Assembly: GCA_017454815.1 (NCBI GenBank)
Contig: JAFTCG010000073.1
Span: forward strand, 1 to 63,241
Reading direction: 5' to 3'
DNA from: Clostridia bacterium
GTDB lineage: Bacteria; Bacillota; Clostridia; Oscillospirales; Acutalibacteraceae
DNA length: 63,241 bases
Every line of letters starts with the position of its first letter. Position 1 is the first letter of the stretch. This document shows, one piece after another, positions 8,308-16,828 of the stretch. The notes under the pieces were generated by a model. It ran no database searches. It saw only the letters and a program-made list of their open reading frames with translations, and was not told the DNA's origin. The position numbers and the translations under genes are program-made.

Positions 8308-9864
8308 TTATTTAGCGTAATCGACAGCACGGTTTTCTCTTATGATGTTAACCTTGATCTGTCCGGGATAATCGAGCTCCTCTTCTATCTTCTTGACTAC
8401 GTCGCGGGCGATAAGCACCATCTTGTCGTCGGAAACCTTTTCGGGGTTGACCATGATGCGCACTTCGCGTCCCGCCTGGATCGCGAAGGATTTTTCAACT
8501 CCGTCGAAGGACGTTGCGATCTCCTCAAGCTGTTCAAGACGCTTGATATAGTTCTGGACGTTTTCGCGTCTTGCGCCGGGTCTGGAAGCGGAAACAGCGT
8601 CGGCGGCCTGGACAAGGCATGCAACGACAGTCTTTGCCTCGATATCTCCGTGGTGAGCGGCGATGGCGTGAACGACCGCTTCGCTCTCCTTGTACTTCTT
8701 GGCGTATTCAACGCCCAGCTGGATGTGAGTTCCCTCCATCTCGTGGTCAAGGGCTTTGCCTATGTCGTGGAGAAGTCCCGCCCTCTTGGCAAGCTTGACG
8801 TCGGCGCCGATCTCGGCGGCCATGAGTCCCGCAAGGTAGGAGACCTCAAGAGAATGGTTCAGCACGTTCTGGCCGAAGCTCGTTCTGTAGCGCAGCCTTC
8901 CCAGGAGCTTGACAAGCTCGGGATGGATTCCGTTAACACCTGCGTCGATGACGGCTCTTTCGCCCGTCTGCTTGATGGTGGCTTCAACCTCTCGCTTGGA
9001 TTTTTCGTACATCTCCTCGATGCGCGCCGGGTGGATACGGCCGTCGCTGATGAGTTTTTCAAGAGTGAGCCTTGCGACTTCCCTCCTGACGGGTTCAAAG
9101 CATGAGACGGTGATCGTTTCGGGAGTGTCGTCGATGATGAGGTCGACGCCCGTGATGGTCTCAAGCGTTCTGATGTTTCTGCCTTCGCGTCCGATGATCC
9201 TGCCCTTCATTTCGTCGCTCGGGAGAGCAACTACGCTGACAGTCGCCTCGGAAGTCTGATCTGCGGCGCAACGCTGGATCGCTGTCGAAACGACCTCGCG
9301 CGCCATAGCATCCTGTTCGTCTTTGAGCTTCTGCTCAAACTCGATGATCTTGAGGGCTTTCTCGCGGTCGAGATCGCCTTCGAGCAATTTGAGCAAATAA
9401 TCTCTCGCCTGTTCTTTCGTGTAGTTAGAAATTCTCTCCAACATTTCAAACTGGCTTCTTTTGATGCTTTCTACTTCGGTCAGCTTTGCATCGACTTCTT
9501 TGAGTTTTTTGTTGAGCTGTTCGTCTTTTTTCTCAAGATTGTCGGTCTTTTTGTCAAGAGTTTCCTCTTTCTGGTTGAGACGACGTTCCTGCCTCTGGAT
9601 CTCCGAGCGTCTTTCGCGAAGATCTTTTTCGGTCTCGGAACGCTGTTTGTGGATCTCATCCTTGGCTTCAAGGATCTTTTCCTTCTTTATGGATTCCGCC
9701 TTTGAAACGGCTTCGTTGACGATTCTCGTCGCCTCTTTCTGGGCGGAACCGATGGTTGACTCCGCAACCCTCTTTCTATGTAAACCGCCGGCCACAAACC
9801 CCGCAACGCCTGCGACGATCGCGGCAACAACGGCGATAATAACAGTTACCCAAGTACTTACCAA
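8308..9864 (-). CDS. rny: Ribonuclease Y
   Basis: A 518-aa membrane-anchored endoribonuclease that starts mRNA decay. Order: an N-terminal membrane helix (about 5-28), a long charged coiled coil (about 30-200), a KH domain with [13 protein letters not shown], and an HD domain with [12 protein letters not shown]. Length matches the family. The strong AAAGGAGG at 9876-9883 is too close to the GTG at 9876 to serve it, so I choose the TTG at 9864 (spacing 11 nt). The ATT at 9867 would be better spaced but is a rare start. A promoter lies at 9995-10023. ricT, a known RNase Y partner in Bacillus, is about 1 kb away. Confidence 0.95.
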   Translation of the reverse strand: MVSTWVTVIIAVVAAIVAGVAGFVAGGLHRKRVAESTIGSAQKEATRIVNEAVSKAESIKKEKILEAKDEIHKQRSETEKDLRERRSEIQRQERRLNQKEETLDKKTDNLEKKDEQLNKKLKEVDAKLTEVESIKRSQFEMLERISNYTKEQARDYLLKLLEGDLDREKALKIIEFEQKLKDEQDAMAREVVSTAIQRCAADQTSEATVSVVALPSDEMKGRIIGREGRNIRTLETITGVDLIIDDTPETITVSCFEPVRREVARLTLEKLISDGRIHPARIEEMYEKSKREVEATIKQTGERAVIDAGVNGIHPELVKLLGRLRYRTSFGQNVLNHSLEVSYLAGLMAAEIGADVKLAKRAGLLHDIGKALDHEMEGTHIQLGVEYAKKYKESEAVVHAIAAHHGDIEAKTVVACLVQAADAVSASRPGARRENVQNYIKRLEQLEEIATSFDGVEKSFAIQAGREVRIMVNPEKVSDDKMVLIARDVVKKIEEELDYPGQIKVNIIRENRAVDYAK

Positions 9865-9994
9865 AATAGAATGCACCTCCTTTGCTGAATAGTTCTGAAA
9901 TCATGGTTTTTACCAAATAGTGTTCATCAAAAGAATCTCAGTTGGAATATACAAGATGATGTGTGTTCGTAAAAAGCAGGACACCATCTGTAAT

Positions 9995-10023
9995 ATTCTA
10001 TACTTTTTTCCCCGTAAAGTCAA
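9995..10023 (-). promoter_or_regulatory. Sigma-A promoter of rny
   Basis: TTGACT, 17 bp, TAGAAT on the minus strand, giving a leader of about 120 nt. Confidence 0.75.
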
Positions 10024-10042
10024 GGGGTAAAAGGAAAAAATG

Positions 10043-10076
10043 TTCGCTCCTGCGGTAAAAATATTCGCTCCCGCGG
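10043..10076 (-). promoter_or_regulatory. Direct repeat upstream of the rny promoter
   Basis: TTCGCTCCTGCGG and TTCGCTCCCGCGG (12 of 13 identical) start 21 bp apart, two helical turns, beginning 20 bp upstream of the -35 box. This looks like a regulator-binding site. No protein is known for it. Confidence 0.4.
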
Positions 10077-10158
10077 GAACAAACGCATATTTTTTCATCC
10101 GTATTTTCGTATATGTCAAAAAGCCCAACAGCGCGAGCAAGCGTGACGCTTGACCCAA

Positions 10159-10208
10159 GCCGTGTTGGTGTTTATCAGATTTTTTAATTGAGTGCGCGAG
10201 CAGGAAGT
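10159..10208. repeat. Dispersed intergenic repeat R2, copy 1
   Basis: Begins GCCGTGTTGGTGTTTATC and ends GCGCGAGCAGGAAGT. A diverged copy in the same orientation lies at 35798-35848. No gene is visible from about 10077 to 10536. Confidence 0.6.
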
Positions 10209-10238
10209 AAAATAATATATCATATTATCGGCTCGCCC

Positions 10239-10277
10239 TCAATGCCGCAAGTTATCAACCTGTTCACACGGCATTGA
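10239..10277. repeat. Inverted repeat of unknown role
   Basis: Perfect 9-bp arms TCAATGCCG and CGGCATTGA with a 21-bp centre. A second small palindrome (ATAATAT, ATC, ATATTAT) lies just left of it. Confidence 0.4.
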
Positions 10278-10320
10278 TCAAACGGTACGTTTGTACGAGC
10301 CGGTAAAGTAAATGAAAAGC

Positions 10321-10365
10321 AAAAAGGGTGATCGTACGAGATTTTCGACTTCGATCACCCTTTTT
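10321..10365. terminator. Strong bidirectional terminator
   Basis: AAAAAGGGTGATCG and CGATCACCCTTTTT form a perfect stem with a 17-nt loop and U-tracts on both strands. It would end the ferredoxin transcript arriving from the right. Confidence 0.85.
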
Positions 10366-10370
10366 ATTCT

Positions 10371-10490
10371 GATTTGAAAAGAAAATTGCTCTTTCAAACG
10401 CTTTAATTCGACGTTTTTTCTCTCTCGGCGTACCATTGTACAGCCTTCAATAGAAGAAAACGTCGTTTTCATCTGAATGCAACAGCCCCA
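10371..10490 (-). repeat. Diverged partial copy of the 210-bp element R1
   Basis: Read on the minus strand it starts GGGGCTGTTGCATTCAG, then ATGAAAACGACG and GAAGGCTGTAC, matching the elements at 50767-51185. A 64-codon frame (10472 to 10278) is open in this copy, but the same frame stops after 12 codons in the other copies, so I treat it as non-coding. Confidence 0.65.
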
Positions 10491-10536
10491 CCCGTCTTGT
10501 TAAAAAGCGTAGAACGATTCTGCTTTCTCAGGGCGG

Positions 10537-10707
10537 TTATGCCTGTTTCGGGGCTTCGACAGGGCAAACAGATTCGCAAGATCCGCAATCGATGCAAGTA
10601 TCAGCGTCGATGACGTACTTGTCGTCGCCTTCAGCAATAGCGCCTGTAGGGCATTCTGCCTGGCATGCTCCGCAGGAGATGCAGTCGTCTGAAATTTGAT
10701 AAGCCAT
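10537..10707 (-). CDS. 2[4Fe-4S] ferredoxin
   Basis: A 56-aa clostridial-type ferredoxin. Two CxxCxxCxxxCP cluster motifs are visible: CISCGACQAECP near residues 9-20 and CIDCGSCESVCP near 38-49, giving eight cysteines for two [4Fe-4S] clusters. It is a soluble low-potential electron carrier. The start has GGGAGG 7 nt upstream and the gene has its own extended -10 promoter at 10765-10792. It lies between ricT and rny on the same strand. Whether it serves the Fe-S clusters known on the Bacillus Ric complex is only a thought from position; a general redox role is the default. Confidence 0.95.
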   Translation of the reverse strand: MAYQISDDCISCGACQAECPTGAIAEGDDKYVIDADTCIDCGSCESVCPVEAPKQA

Positions 10708-10764
10708 AATCTTAACCTCCCTTTAGTATTTCCGAAAGACACGTCGCCTTTCAGTTGTGAAACT

Positions 10765-10792
10765 ATTGTAGCACATATTCTGAAAAAATCAA
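10765..10792 (-). promoter_or_regulatory. Promoter of the ferredoxin gene
   Basis: TTGATT, 16 bp, TACAAT on the minus strand, with TG one base before the -10 (extended -10). Confidence 0.7.
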
Positions 10793-10815
10793 TAGTTTTT
10801 TGTCAAAAGTTTTTG

Positions 10816-11682
10816 TCAGTTTTCGATGTCCTTCATGGCGTCGATCTCCTCGCGGCTGAGTTTGATCTGGCCGTCGCGGATAAGTTTGACTTCCCTGCGG
10901 GTGAAAGCCTTCGGCGCGGCGTCGGGGTTTTTGTCGAGCCTGACCTTGAGCGTGCCTTTGAGCATATTTACTTCCGTGACCGTGCCCTTGCCGTCGGAAG
11001 TTTTCACAACGGCGCCGACCTTCGGCGTGACTTTCAGAAGATGCTCATAGACGTCCTGCTCGTTTTTCAGGCAGCACATGAGCCTGCCGCAGGTTCCGCT
11101 GATCTTCGCCGGGTTGAGGGAAAGTCCCTGCTCCTTCGCCATCTTGATGGAAACCGGTCTGAAACCGTCGAGATATGCACTGCAGCAGATCTCCCTGCCG
11201 CACATTCCGAGCCCGCCGATCATCTTCGCTTCGTCCCTTACGCCGATCTGGCGAAGCTCGGTTCTCGTCCTGAAAACGGACGCGAGGTCTTTTACGATCT
11301 CTCTGAAGTCGACCCTGCCGTCGGAGGTGAAGTAGAAGGTGATCTTGCTCGAATCGAAGGTGTATTCGACGTTCACCAGGTCCATTTCGAGCTTGTGCTC
11401 AACGATCTTCTTCTTGCATATGTCGAAAGCTTTTTTCTCTTTTATTTTGTTTTCTTCGATCTTCTTCAAATCGTCATTCGTCGCGACGCGGATAACCTTT
11501 TTCAGCGGAGGCACGATATCCTCGTCCTTGACCATCTTATTTGAGACGACGACGTCGCCGCATTCGATTCCCCTCGCGGTCTCGACGATAACCTTTGTGT
11601 TTTTTTCGATCTTCATCTTGTCGGGGTCAAAATAGTAGACCTTGCCGACTTCTCTGAATTTTACTCCGACTACTTCCGTCAT
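10816..11682 (-). CDS. ricT: PSP1-domain protein RicT (YaaT)
   Basis: A 288-aa PSP1-domain protein. It shows the family Cys-rich blocks GMCGREICCSAYL and GTCGRLMCCLKNE, about 25 residues apart, and the N-terminal VGVKFREVGKVYYF strand pair. In Bacillus, RicT with RicA and RicF forms an Fe-S complex that directs RNase Y cleavage and affects sporulation and competence. It follows holB by about 40 nt, the conserved Firmicute order. Only AAAGAAG precedes the start codon, so translation may be modest. ricA and ricF are not in the window. Confidence 0.92.
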   Translation of the reverse strand: MTEVVGVKFREVGKVYYFDPDKMKIEKNTKVIVETARGIECGDVVVSNKMVKDEDIVPPLKKVIRVATNDDLKKIEENKIKEKKAFDICKKKIVEHKLEMDLVNVEYTFDSSKITFYFTSDGRVDFREIVKDLASVFRTRTELRQIGVRDEAKMIGGLGMCGREICCSAYLDGFRPVSIKMAKEQGLSLNPAKISGTCGRLMCCLKNEQDVYEHLLKVTPKVGAVVKTSDGKGTVTEVNMLKGTLKVRLDKNPDAAPKAFTRREVKLIRDGQIKLSREEIDAMKDIEN

Positions 11683-11721
11683 ATTCTTCTTTGCGCAGCT
11701 GCCTGCGTTCCTTTCTTAAAT

Positions 11722-12597
11722 TTATCTTCCTGCGTCCCTCCTGAGCAGGTAGCACATTCGGCTCAGGAGCAGACTGTTGTTTGCGTTCTTGTCTATATCT
11801 TCGTTGATCCCGTTGAGCGTTGAGATCATTTTTATGATTCTTGAAACGTCGAGGCTTTCGCAGAGGATTTTCGCCGCTTCGTCATGGTTCTCGCCGGCTC
11901 CCTGCGAGCAGACTGCGGCGTCCCGAAGGATCTCCACAAGGCTGCTGATGCAAAGCCTGAGCATTTCCCTGTCCTTTTCAAAGCTCCCGAGCAGCGCCAT
12001 GAGCTCCGCTTCGGTGGGACTTACGATAGATTTTGCGATTTTTTCGGAGATCTCCCTCGATTGTTCGAGCTTTTTTTGGGAGACTTCCGCATTTTTTACC
12101 TCGCCGACTCTGAACGAAGCGCAGCGCGAGCGCACCGTTTCGAGCAGCTGGGAACGTTCCTCGCATTCGAGGATGATCACGGCGTATTCCGGCGGTTCCT
12201 CCAGCACCTTGAGCAGGGCGTTCTGGGCGTAATCGTTCATTTTGTGGGCGTTGCAGACAAGGTAGACCTTCCTGTCGGCTTCGTTTGGGGCAATGAACAC
12301 GTCCGAGCGAAGCTCCCTCACGTCGTCGATGGCGACCGCGCCTGTCTTCCCCCTGCCCTCAAAGATCTTGTAGTCGAGGTGGCTTTTTGAATCGATCTTC
12401 CTGCAAGCCGTGCAGGTGCGGCACGGTTTTTCGTCGCTTTTGCAGACGAACGCCTTTGCCAGGAAATCGGCGAGTGCGCGCCGTTCTTCCTCTTTTGCAC
12501 CCTCGATGATGAAGGCGTGCGGTATCCTGCCGGAGGAAAAGCAGTTTTCGATTTGATTTTTCAGATTTTCATCCATCAAAAGGCCGGAAAAATTCAT
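11722..12597 (-). CDS. holB: DNA polymerase III subunit delta'
   Basis: A 291-aa clamp-loader subunit. The AAA+ core lacks a proper Walker A (EGAKEEERR in its place), as is usual for delta'. A four-Cys zinc module (CKSDEKPCRTCTAC) follows near residue 55, then NALLKVLEEPPEY and the SRC motif in VRSRCASFRV. The C-terminal helical collar region follows. The start has GGTGAG upstream. It sits between the QueG-like gene (5 nt) and ricT, probably within the operon that begins with citrate synthase. Confidence 0.93.
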   Translation of the reverse strand: MNFSGLLMDENLKNQIENCFSSGRIPHAFIIEGAKEEERRALADFLAKAFVCKSDEKPCRTCTACRKIDSKSHLDYKIFEGRGKTGAVAIDDVRELRSDVFIAPNEADRKVYLVCNAHKMNDYAQNALLKVLEEPPEYAVIILECEERSQLLETVRSRCASFRVGEVKNAEVSQKKLEQSREISEKIAKSIVSPTEAELMALLGSFEKDREMLRLCISSLVEILRDAAVCSQGAGENHDEAAKILCESLDVSRIIKMISTLNGINEDIDKNANNSLLLSRMCYLLRRDAGR

Positions 12598-12601
12598 TTT
12601 C

Positions 12602-13405
12602 TCACCGCTTGTTGTTAACTATATCAAGGTTTCTTTTTATCACTTTTTCGCCGCGCCAGGCGAAAGCTCTGCCCTCGATGTCAACGTCCTCGTCGACGTG
12701 GGATACAAAGCCGCTGATGAATTCGGCGATGGCTGTCTTCTTCTTGCCCTCGTTCAGGGGGCAGACCTGCTGGCAGATGTCGCAGCCCCAGGCGCAGCCG
12801 TATTTTTGCATAAGCAGCATATATTTTTCGGGGATCTCTCCCTTTTTCTGGCTGACGTTCGACAGGCAGATGTCCTTGCCGAAGTTTTCCTCGCTCAGCG
12901 CGCCGACGGGGCATTCCCTGACGCATTTGCCGCAGTCGGGACACCGTTTTATCCCGCCCGATTTTGCGCCGAGGTCGAGCGACGTGACGATCTCGCCGAT
13001 AAAGACCCACGAGCCGTATTTTTCGTTTATCAAAAGCCCGTTCCTGCCGATCACTCCAAGCCCTGAAGCGCACGCGGTCGAGACTTCGCTGATGGGAGAA
13101 TTGTCCGTGAAATACACAAACGCTTCGCCCTCAAATTCTTTTTGCAGCTCCTCGGCGATCATGGCAAGATATTTCCCCGCAACGAGATGGTAGTCCGGCA
13201 CGGCGGCATACCTTGAAACGTTGAGGTCTTCGTACATTTCCTCGTCAAGACAATAGGGAAAAATCACCGTGATGACCGTCTTTGCGTTCTCGGGGATCTT
13301 TCGCTTGTTCGCGCATTCGATCAGATGAGGTCTGACGGATTCAAAGTCGCACAAGCCGAAATCGGGCGTAAAGCGCGAGATGATTTCTTCAACTTTTTCT
13401 TTCAT
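12602..13405 (-). CDS. QueG-like 4Fe-4S protein (short epoxyqueuosine-reductase family member)
   Basis: A 267-aa protein with a DUF1730-like N-terminal half and two ferredoxin-type cluster motifs, CPDCGKCVRECP near residue 150 and CDICQQVCP near 205. The motif spacing matches the cobalamin-dependent epoxyqueuosine reductase QueG, but the protein is about 100 residues shorter and lacks the C-terminal HEAT region that helps bind tRNA. It may therefore be a QueG paralogue with another substrate rather than QueG itself. It begins 4 nt after the AEC gene without a clear ribosome site, suggesting translational coupling. Confidence 0.75.
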   Translation of the reverse strand: MKEKVEEIISRFTPDFGLCDFESVRPHLIECANKRKIPENAKTVITVIFPYCLDEEMYEDLNVSRYAAVPDYHLVAGKYLAMIAEELQKEFEGEAFVYFTDNSPISEVSTACASGLGVIGRNGLLINEKYGSWVFIGEIVTSLDLGAKSGGIKRCPDCGKCVRECPVGALSEENFGKDICLSNVSQKKGEIPEKYMLLMQKYGCAWGCDICQQVCPLNEGKKKTAIAEFISGFVSHVDEDVDIEGRAFAWRGEKVIKRNLDIVNNKR

Positions 13406-13409
13406 ATTT

Positions 13410-14342
13410 TTAATTAAAAAACATCGAGCCGAACGCTATCATAACGGGCATCGTAATTATTGAAATGAAGCTGCACAGCGCGACAAGCTTTGAGGCAAGC
13501 CCGACGTCTTTGCCGTATTTTGCGCTGAACATGACGGTCATGTTTGCGCTCGGAGCGGACGATGAAATCAAAATTGCGCTCGCCATCTCTTTTCCGACGC
13601 CGACGAGCTTCATGAAAGCCAGCATTATCAGCGGAGTCGCGATCAGCTTCAGGAAAGTTGCCCTGTATATTTTCAGGTTGCTGAACATCGTTTTGAGATC
13701 GGTGTTCGCAAGATAGGTTCCAAAGAAAATCATCGCCAAAGGAGTCTGCAAAGACGCAACGTAATCCATCGGCTTTGCGACGATCTCCGGCACGGGGATG
13801 CGGAAAATCAAAAACGGAAGCCCGATCAGCACGGCGATCGTTCCGGGATTCAGGATCAGCTTTTTGAGCTCAAATTTTTCGCCGCCCGACACGATCTGGA
13901 TCCCGTGGGTGAAGTTGAAGACGTTGAACACCATCACAACGCCGGAGCAGAAGAAAACTCCCTGCGCTCCGAACATCGCCTGAGCGAGCGGAAGCGCCAT
14001 ATAGCCGACGTTGCCGTAGGCTGTGGCGAGCTTGTAGACGCAGTTGTCCGGGTCATTTTTATCCCTGAAAAACACCTGCGCCAGAACTGCGCCGAGCGTC
14101 TGGAGCAACGCCCCCAGCCCCGCCGCAACGAGAAGATTCTTTATGTTCTCCCTCGACCCGTCGACTTCCATGAACGCCCGTATCATCACGGCAGGCGTTA
14201 TGATGTAGAACAAAAGATCGTTGGAGAGCCTGGCGGTCTTTTCTTTGAATATCCCAAGCCGGTCGACGACAAAGCCGAGAGCTACAAGGATATAGAGGAT
14301 CGCAACCTGTTTGGAGACGATCAGCAAATTGTTTAAAAACAT
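13410..14342 (-). CDS. AEC family transporter
   Basis: A 310-aa integral membrane protein of the auxin efflux carrier family. Two five-helix halves are visible, each with the family's inner-helix break (LFYIITPAVM in the first, SAPSANMTVMF in the second, which resembles the conserved Asn/Pro region). Bacterial members carry small organic acids such as malate. Standing in an operon downstream of citrate synthase, a carboxylate substrate is plausible but unproven. AGAGG precedes the ATG. Confidence 0.85.
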   Translation of the reverse strand: MFLNNLLIVSKQVAILYILVALGFVVDRLGIFKEKTARLSNDLLFYIITPAVMIRAFMEVDGSRENIKNLLVAAGLGALLQTLGAVLAQVFFRDKNDPDNCVYKLATAYGNVGYMALPLAQAMFGAQGVFFCSGVVMVFNVFNFTHGIQIVSGGEKFELKKLILNPGTIAVLIGLPFLIFRIPVPEIVAKPMDYVASLQTPLAMIFFGTYLANTDLKTMFSNLKIYRATFLKLIATPLIMLAFMKLVGVGKEMASAILISSSAPSANMTVMFSAKYGKDVGLASKLVALCSFISIITMPVMIAFGSMFFN

Positions 14343-14362
14343 TTTAACCTCTTGATTTCAGC

Positions 14363-15316
14363 TCAGTTTTCCTGTGTTTCCTCGTCGTGTTCTTTACGAA
14401 GCTTTTCGACCTGCCTGAGCGTGATATTGTCTTCCCTTGGCATTTTGAGCATCACGAAGCAGAACACTGCCGCAAAGATTGCAAACCCGAGGTCGCACAC
14501 TTCGAGCGGATCGTTCACGACCGCCAAAGATGAGTCGACCGCGAGGACAACTATCCTCGCCACCGAGACAGTCACGGCGATCATTGCGCCGATGAGACCA
14601 TAGGCGTAGACTTTGTTGACGACGTGACGCGAGTTGACGTTCGACGCAAGCTGTGCGAACGAAAGGAAAAACATCATCATGAACGCTATCATGAACAGCT
14701 CGAGCAAAAGGTCGGAGACAAAAATGATGCTTATCGTCCTCGTAAAGCGCTGGATCATCCTCATCGTTGCCCAGAAAACAGGCATGACAGCGAGGATCTT
14801 CCTGTTTTCAACGGTAGCTGAAGCGCCGAAATATTTGACGGCAAAGTTGATGAAATATATTGCCGAAAGGACGGCAAACAGGGCTTCGAGCCCTTTTGGA
14901 GCTATCCCGGATTTGATCAGATAGGACGCCATCCCGCCTGGGACGACGGACATGTTTTCAGCGATCACATCCGAAAAAGAGATGCACGTTGCCGCCTGCA
15001 TCAATGCGTCCGCGAAGAACGTTACGCCGAACACGACACTCGCGATCGCAAGGGGGATATTTTTGCCCTGCGGCAAAGTCGAGATCGGCACTTTTTTCGC
15101 AACGTAGCTCACAAGGAACATCCCAACGCCCGCAACGGCGAGCGCGATATATAGAAATGCTATCGTAAAGTTGCTTTTGCTGTAAAACCCCGTATCGGGC
15201 TCGATGATACTAAGGCACTGATAAGTCCTGATTGCCGCAGACAATACGGTGAAAATCAGAAAAATCGGAAAAACAGTTTCAATTTTGATTTTTTCGCAAC
15301 TGCCTTTAATGCTCAA
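14363..15316 (-). CDS. Multi-pass membrane protein of unknown function
   Basis: A 317-aa protein with about eight hydrophobic segments and a short charged C-terminal tail (REDNITLRQVEKLRKEHDEE). I do not recognise a named family. The longest frame starts with GTG at 15325 inside the citrate synthase gene, but the GAGGAG there is only 1-2 nt away; the TTG at 15316, just past the citrate synthase stop, is better spaced and I prefer it. Position between citrate synthase and the AEC transporter suggests co-expression. No catalytic motif is visible. Confidence 0.7.
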   Translation of the reverse strand: MSIKGSCEKIKIETVFPIFLIFTVLSAAIRTYQCLSIIEPDTGFYSKSNFTIAFLYIALAVAGVGMFLVSYVAKKVPISTLPQGKNIPLAIASVVFGVTFFADALMQAATCISFSDVIAENMSVVPGGMASYLIKSGIAPKGLEALFAVLSAIYFINFAVKYFGASATVENRKILAVMPVFWATMRMIQRFTRTISIIFVSDLLLELFMIAFMMMFFLSFAQLASNVNSRHVVNKVYAYGLIGAMIAVTVSVARIVVLAVDSSLAVVNDPLEVCDLGFAIFAAVFCFVMLKMPREDNITLRQVEKLRKEHDEETQEN

Positions 15317-15317
15317 T

Positions 15318-16730
15318 TTAAACACGCTCCTCGGTAGGTATATATTCTTTCGGCGAGACCGGCTCTTTCCTCTCGTCGATCGGGACGTAGACGTTGGAGA
15401 GCGAGACGCTCTTGTAAGCCGGACGGATGATCTTTTTGGAAGTAATTATCTCTTCAATTCTGTGCGCGCACCAGCCGGGCATCCTCGCGATCGCGAAGAG
15501 CGGAGTGAACAGGTCGCACGGGATCTTCAGGAAATCGTAAACAAGTCCCGAATACAGGTCGACGTTGGCGCACATGATTTTTGAGTGCTTCTTCTGCTGC
15601 TTGAAGACGACGGGAGTCATCTTTTCGATGTTTTTGAGCAGGGCGAACCGCTTCGAGAGCTCTTCGCCGAGGTCGCATTTTTCAAGCTGCTGCTTCAAAA
15701 CCTCAGCCCTCGGGTCGGAGAGGGTGTAAACAGCGTGGCCCATTCCATATACGAGCCCCGTTCCGTCGCCCGCCTGACGGTTGATTATCTTTGCGATATA
15801 GTCGGCGACCTGATTTTCGTTCGTCACGTCGGCGATATTCTTTTCCATCTCCTCGACCATCTCGTGAACTTTGATGTTCGCGCCGCCGTGCTTGGGGCCT
15901 TTGAGCGAGCCGATGCCCGCGGAGATCGCGGCGTAAGTATCCGTTCCGCTGGAGGAGAGGACTCTCGTCGCAAAGCTGGAGTTGTTGCCGCCGCTGTGCT
16001 CGGCGTGGATCATCAGGCATTTGTCGAGGAGCTTTGCCTCCTCGTCGGTGAACTTCCGATCGTTTCTGATCGTCCGGAGGATCGACTGCGCCGTCGACTG
16101 AGTGAGATCGAGCGGATGGATGTACATGCTCTTGTTGTAATATTTTTTCCTCTTGACCTGATAGGCGTACGACATGATCGTCGGGAGCTGAGAGATAAGC
16201 CTGAGCGACTGGCGGATCAGGTTTTCAACCTCGATGTTGTCCGGGTCGGGATCGTAGGAATAGAGCGAAAGGACACTCCTGGAAAGCTTGTTCATGATGT
16301 TGGGCGAGGGAGCCTTCATTATCATGTCCTCGACGAAATCCTCCGGCAACTCTCTGGCGTTGCGGATGGACGAGCTGAACATTTCAAGCTGCGCCCTCGT
16401 CGGAAGGCTGCCGAAAAGCAAAAGCCAGCAGACTTCCTCGTAGCCGAACCTGTTTTCTTTTTCGCAGTTTTCGATGATGTCCTTGATGTCGTATCCGCGG
16501 TAGGAGAGTTTTCCCGGCTTGGGGATGCGCTCGCCGTCGCTTATATAGTAACCTTCAACGCTGCAAATCTTCGTGATGCCCGCCATAACGCCCGTTCCGT
16601 CGGCGTTGCGCAGACCTCTTTTGACGTTGAACCTGTCATAGTCCTCAAAGTCAATGCGGTAATTTTTTTCAATTTCACTGCATAGTGTTAAAAGAGCATC
16701 GTGATCGATCTTCAAAACTTCGGACGACAC
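15318..16730 (-). CDS. gltA: Citrate synthase
   Basis: A 470-aa citrate synthase condensing oxaloacetate and acetyl-CoA. Active-site residues are visible: His245 in HAEHSGGNNS, His332 in GMGHAVY, Asp391 in NVDLYSG, and Arg416 in RMPGW. The HGGAN block lies at 281-285. It is longer than typical 370-430-aa forms because of an N-terminal extension of about 45 residues. In anaerobic Clostridia it usually serves glutamate synthesis through a partial cycle; aconitase and isocitrate dehydrogenase are not in this window. The GTG start has GAGGTGG 6 nt upstream. It leads a six-gene minus-strand run down to ricT. Confidence 0.95.
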   Translation of the reverse strand: MSSEVLKIDHDALLTLCSEIEKNYRIDFEDYDRFNVKRGLRNADGTGVMAGITKICSVEGYYISDGERIPKPGKLSYRGYDIKDIIENCEKENRFGYEEVCWLLLFGSLPTRAQLEMFSSSIRNARELPEDFVEDMIMKAPSPNIMNKLSRSVLSLYSYDPDPDNIEVENLIRQSLRLISQLPTIMSYAYQVKRKKYYNKSMYIHPLDLTQSTAQSILRTIRNDRKFTDEEAKLLDKCLMIHAEHSGGNNSSFATRVLSSSGTDTYAAISAGIGSLKGPKHGGANIKVHEMVEEMEKNIADVTNENQVADYIAKIINRQAGDGTGLVYGMGHAVYTLSDPRAEVLKQQLEKCDLGEELSKRFALLKNIEKMTPVVFKQQKKHSKIMCANVDLYSGLVYDFLKIPCDLFTPLFAIARMPGWCAHRIEEIITSKKIIRPAYKSVSLSNVYVPIDERKEPVSPKEYIPTEERV

Positions 16731-16779
16731 ACTTAACCACCTCTTTCAAAAGCCATTTATACATTTTTACTGAGTTTAT

Positions 16780-16809
16780 ATTATATAATATTTTTCACCG
16801 AAAAGTCAA
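16780..16809 (-). promoter_or_regulatory. Promoter of the citrate synthase operon
   Basis: TTGACT, 18 bp, TATAAT on the minus strand. A plus-strand TATAAT at 16784-16789 overlaps this -10 and probably serves the divergent SpoIID-domain gene, though its -35 is weak. Confidence 0.65.
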
Positions 16810-16828
16810 GCAAAGGACGGTAGATAAT

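Noticed and set aside
9910-10158. 82-codon minus-strand frame upstream of rny
   Set aside because: It covers the rny promoter and the direct repeat, has no ribosome site and no recognisable features.
10239-10277. Small structured RNA gene (6S or SRP type) in the 10.1-10.3 kb gap
   Set aside because: A palindrome is present, but no conserved core of a known RNA and no promoter leading into it could be recognised.
10500-10742. 80-codon minus-strand frame over the ferredoxin gene
   Set aside because: Out-of-frame shadow; the correct frame gives a perfect eight-Cys ferredoxin.
15585-16685. 366-codon plus-strand frame opposite citrate synthase
   Set aside because: Antisense shadow of a well-supported enzyme gene.
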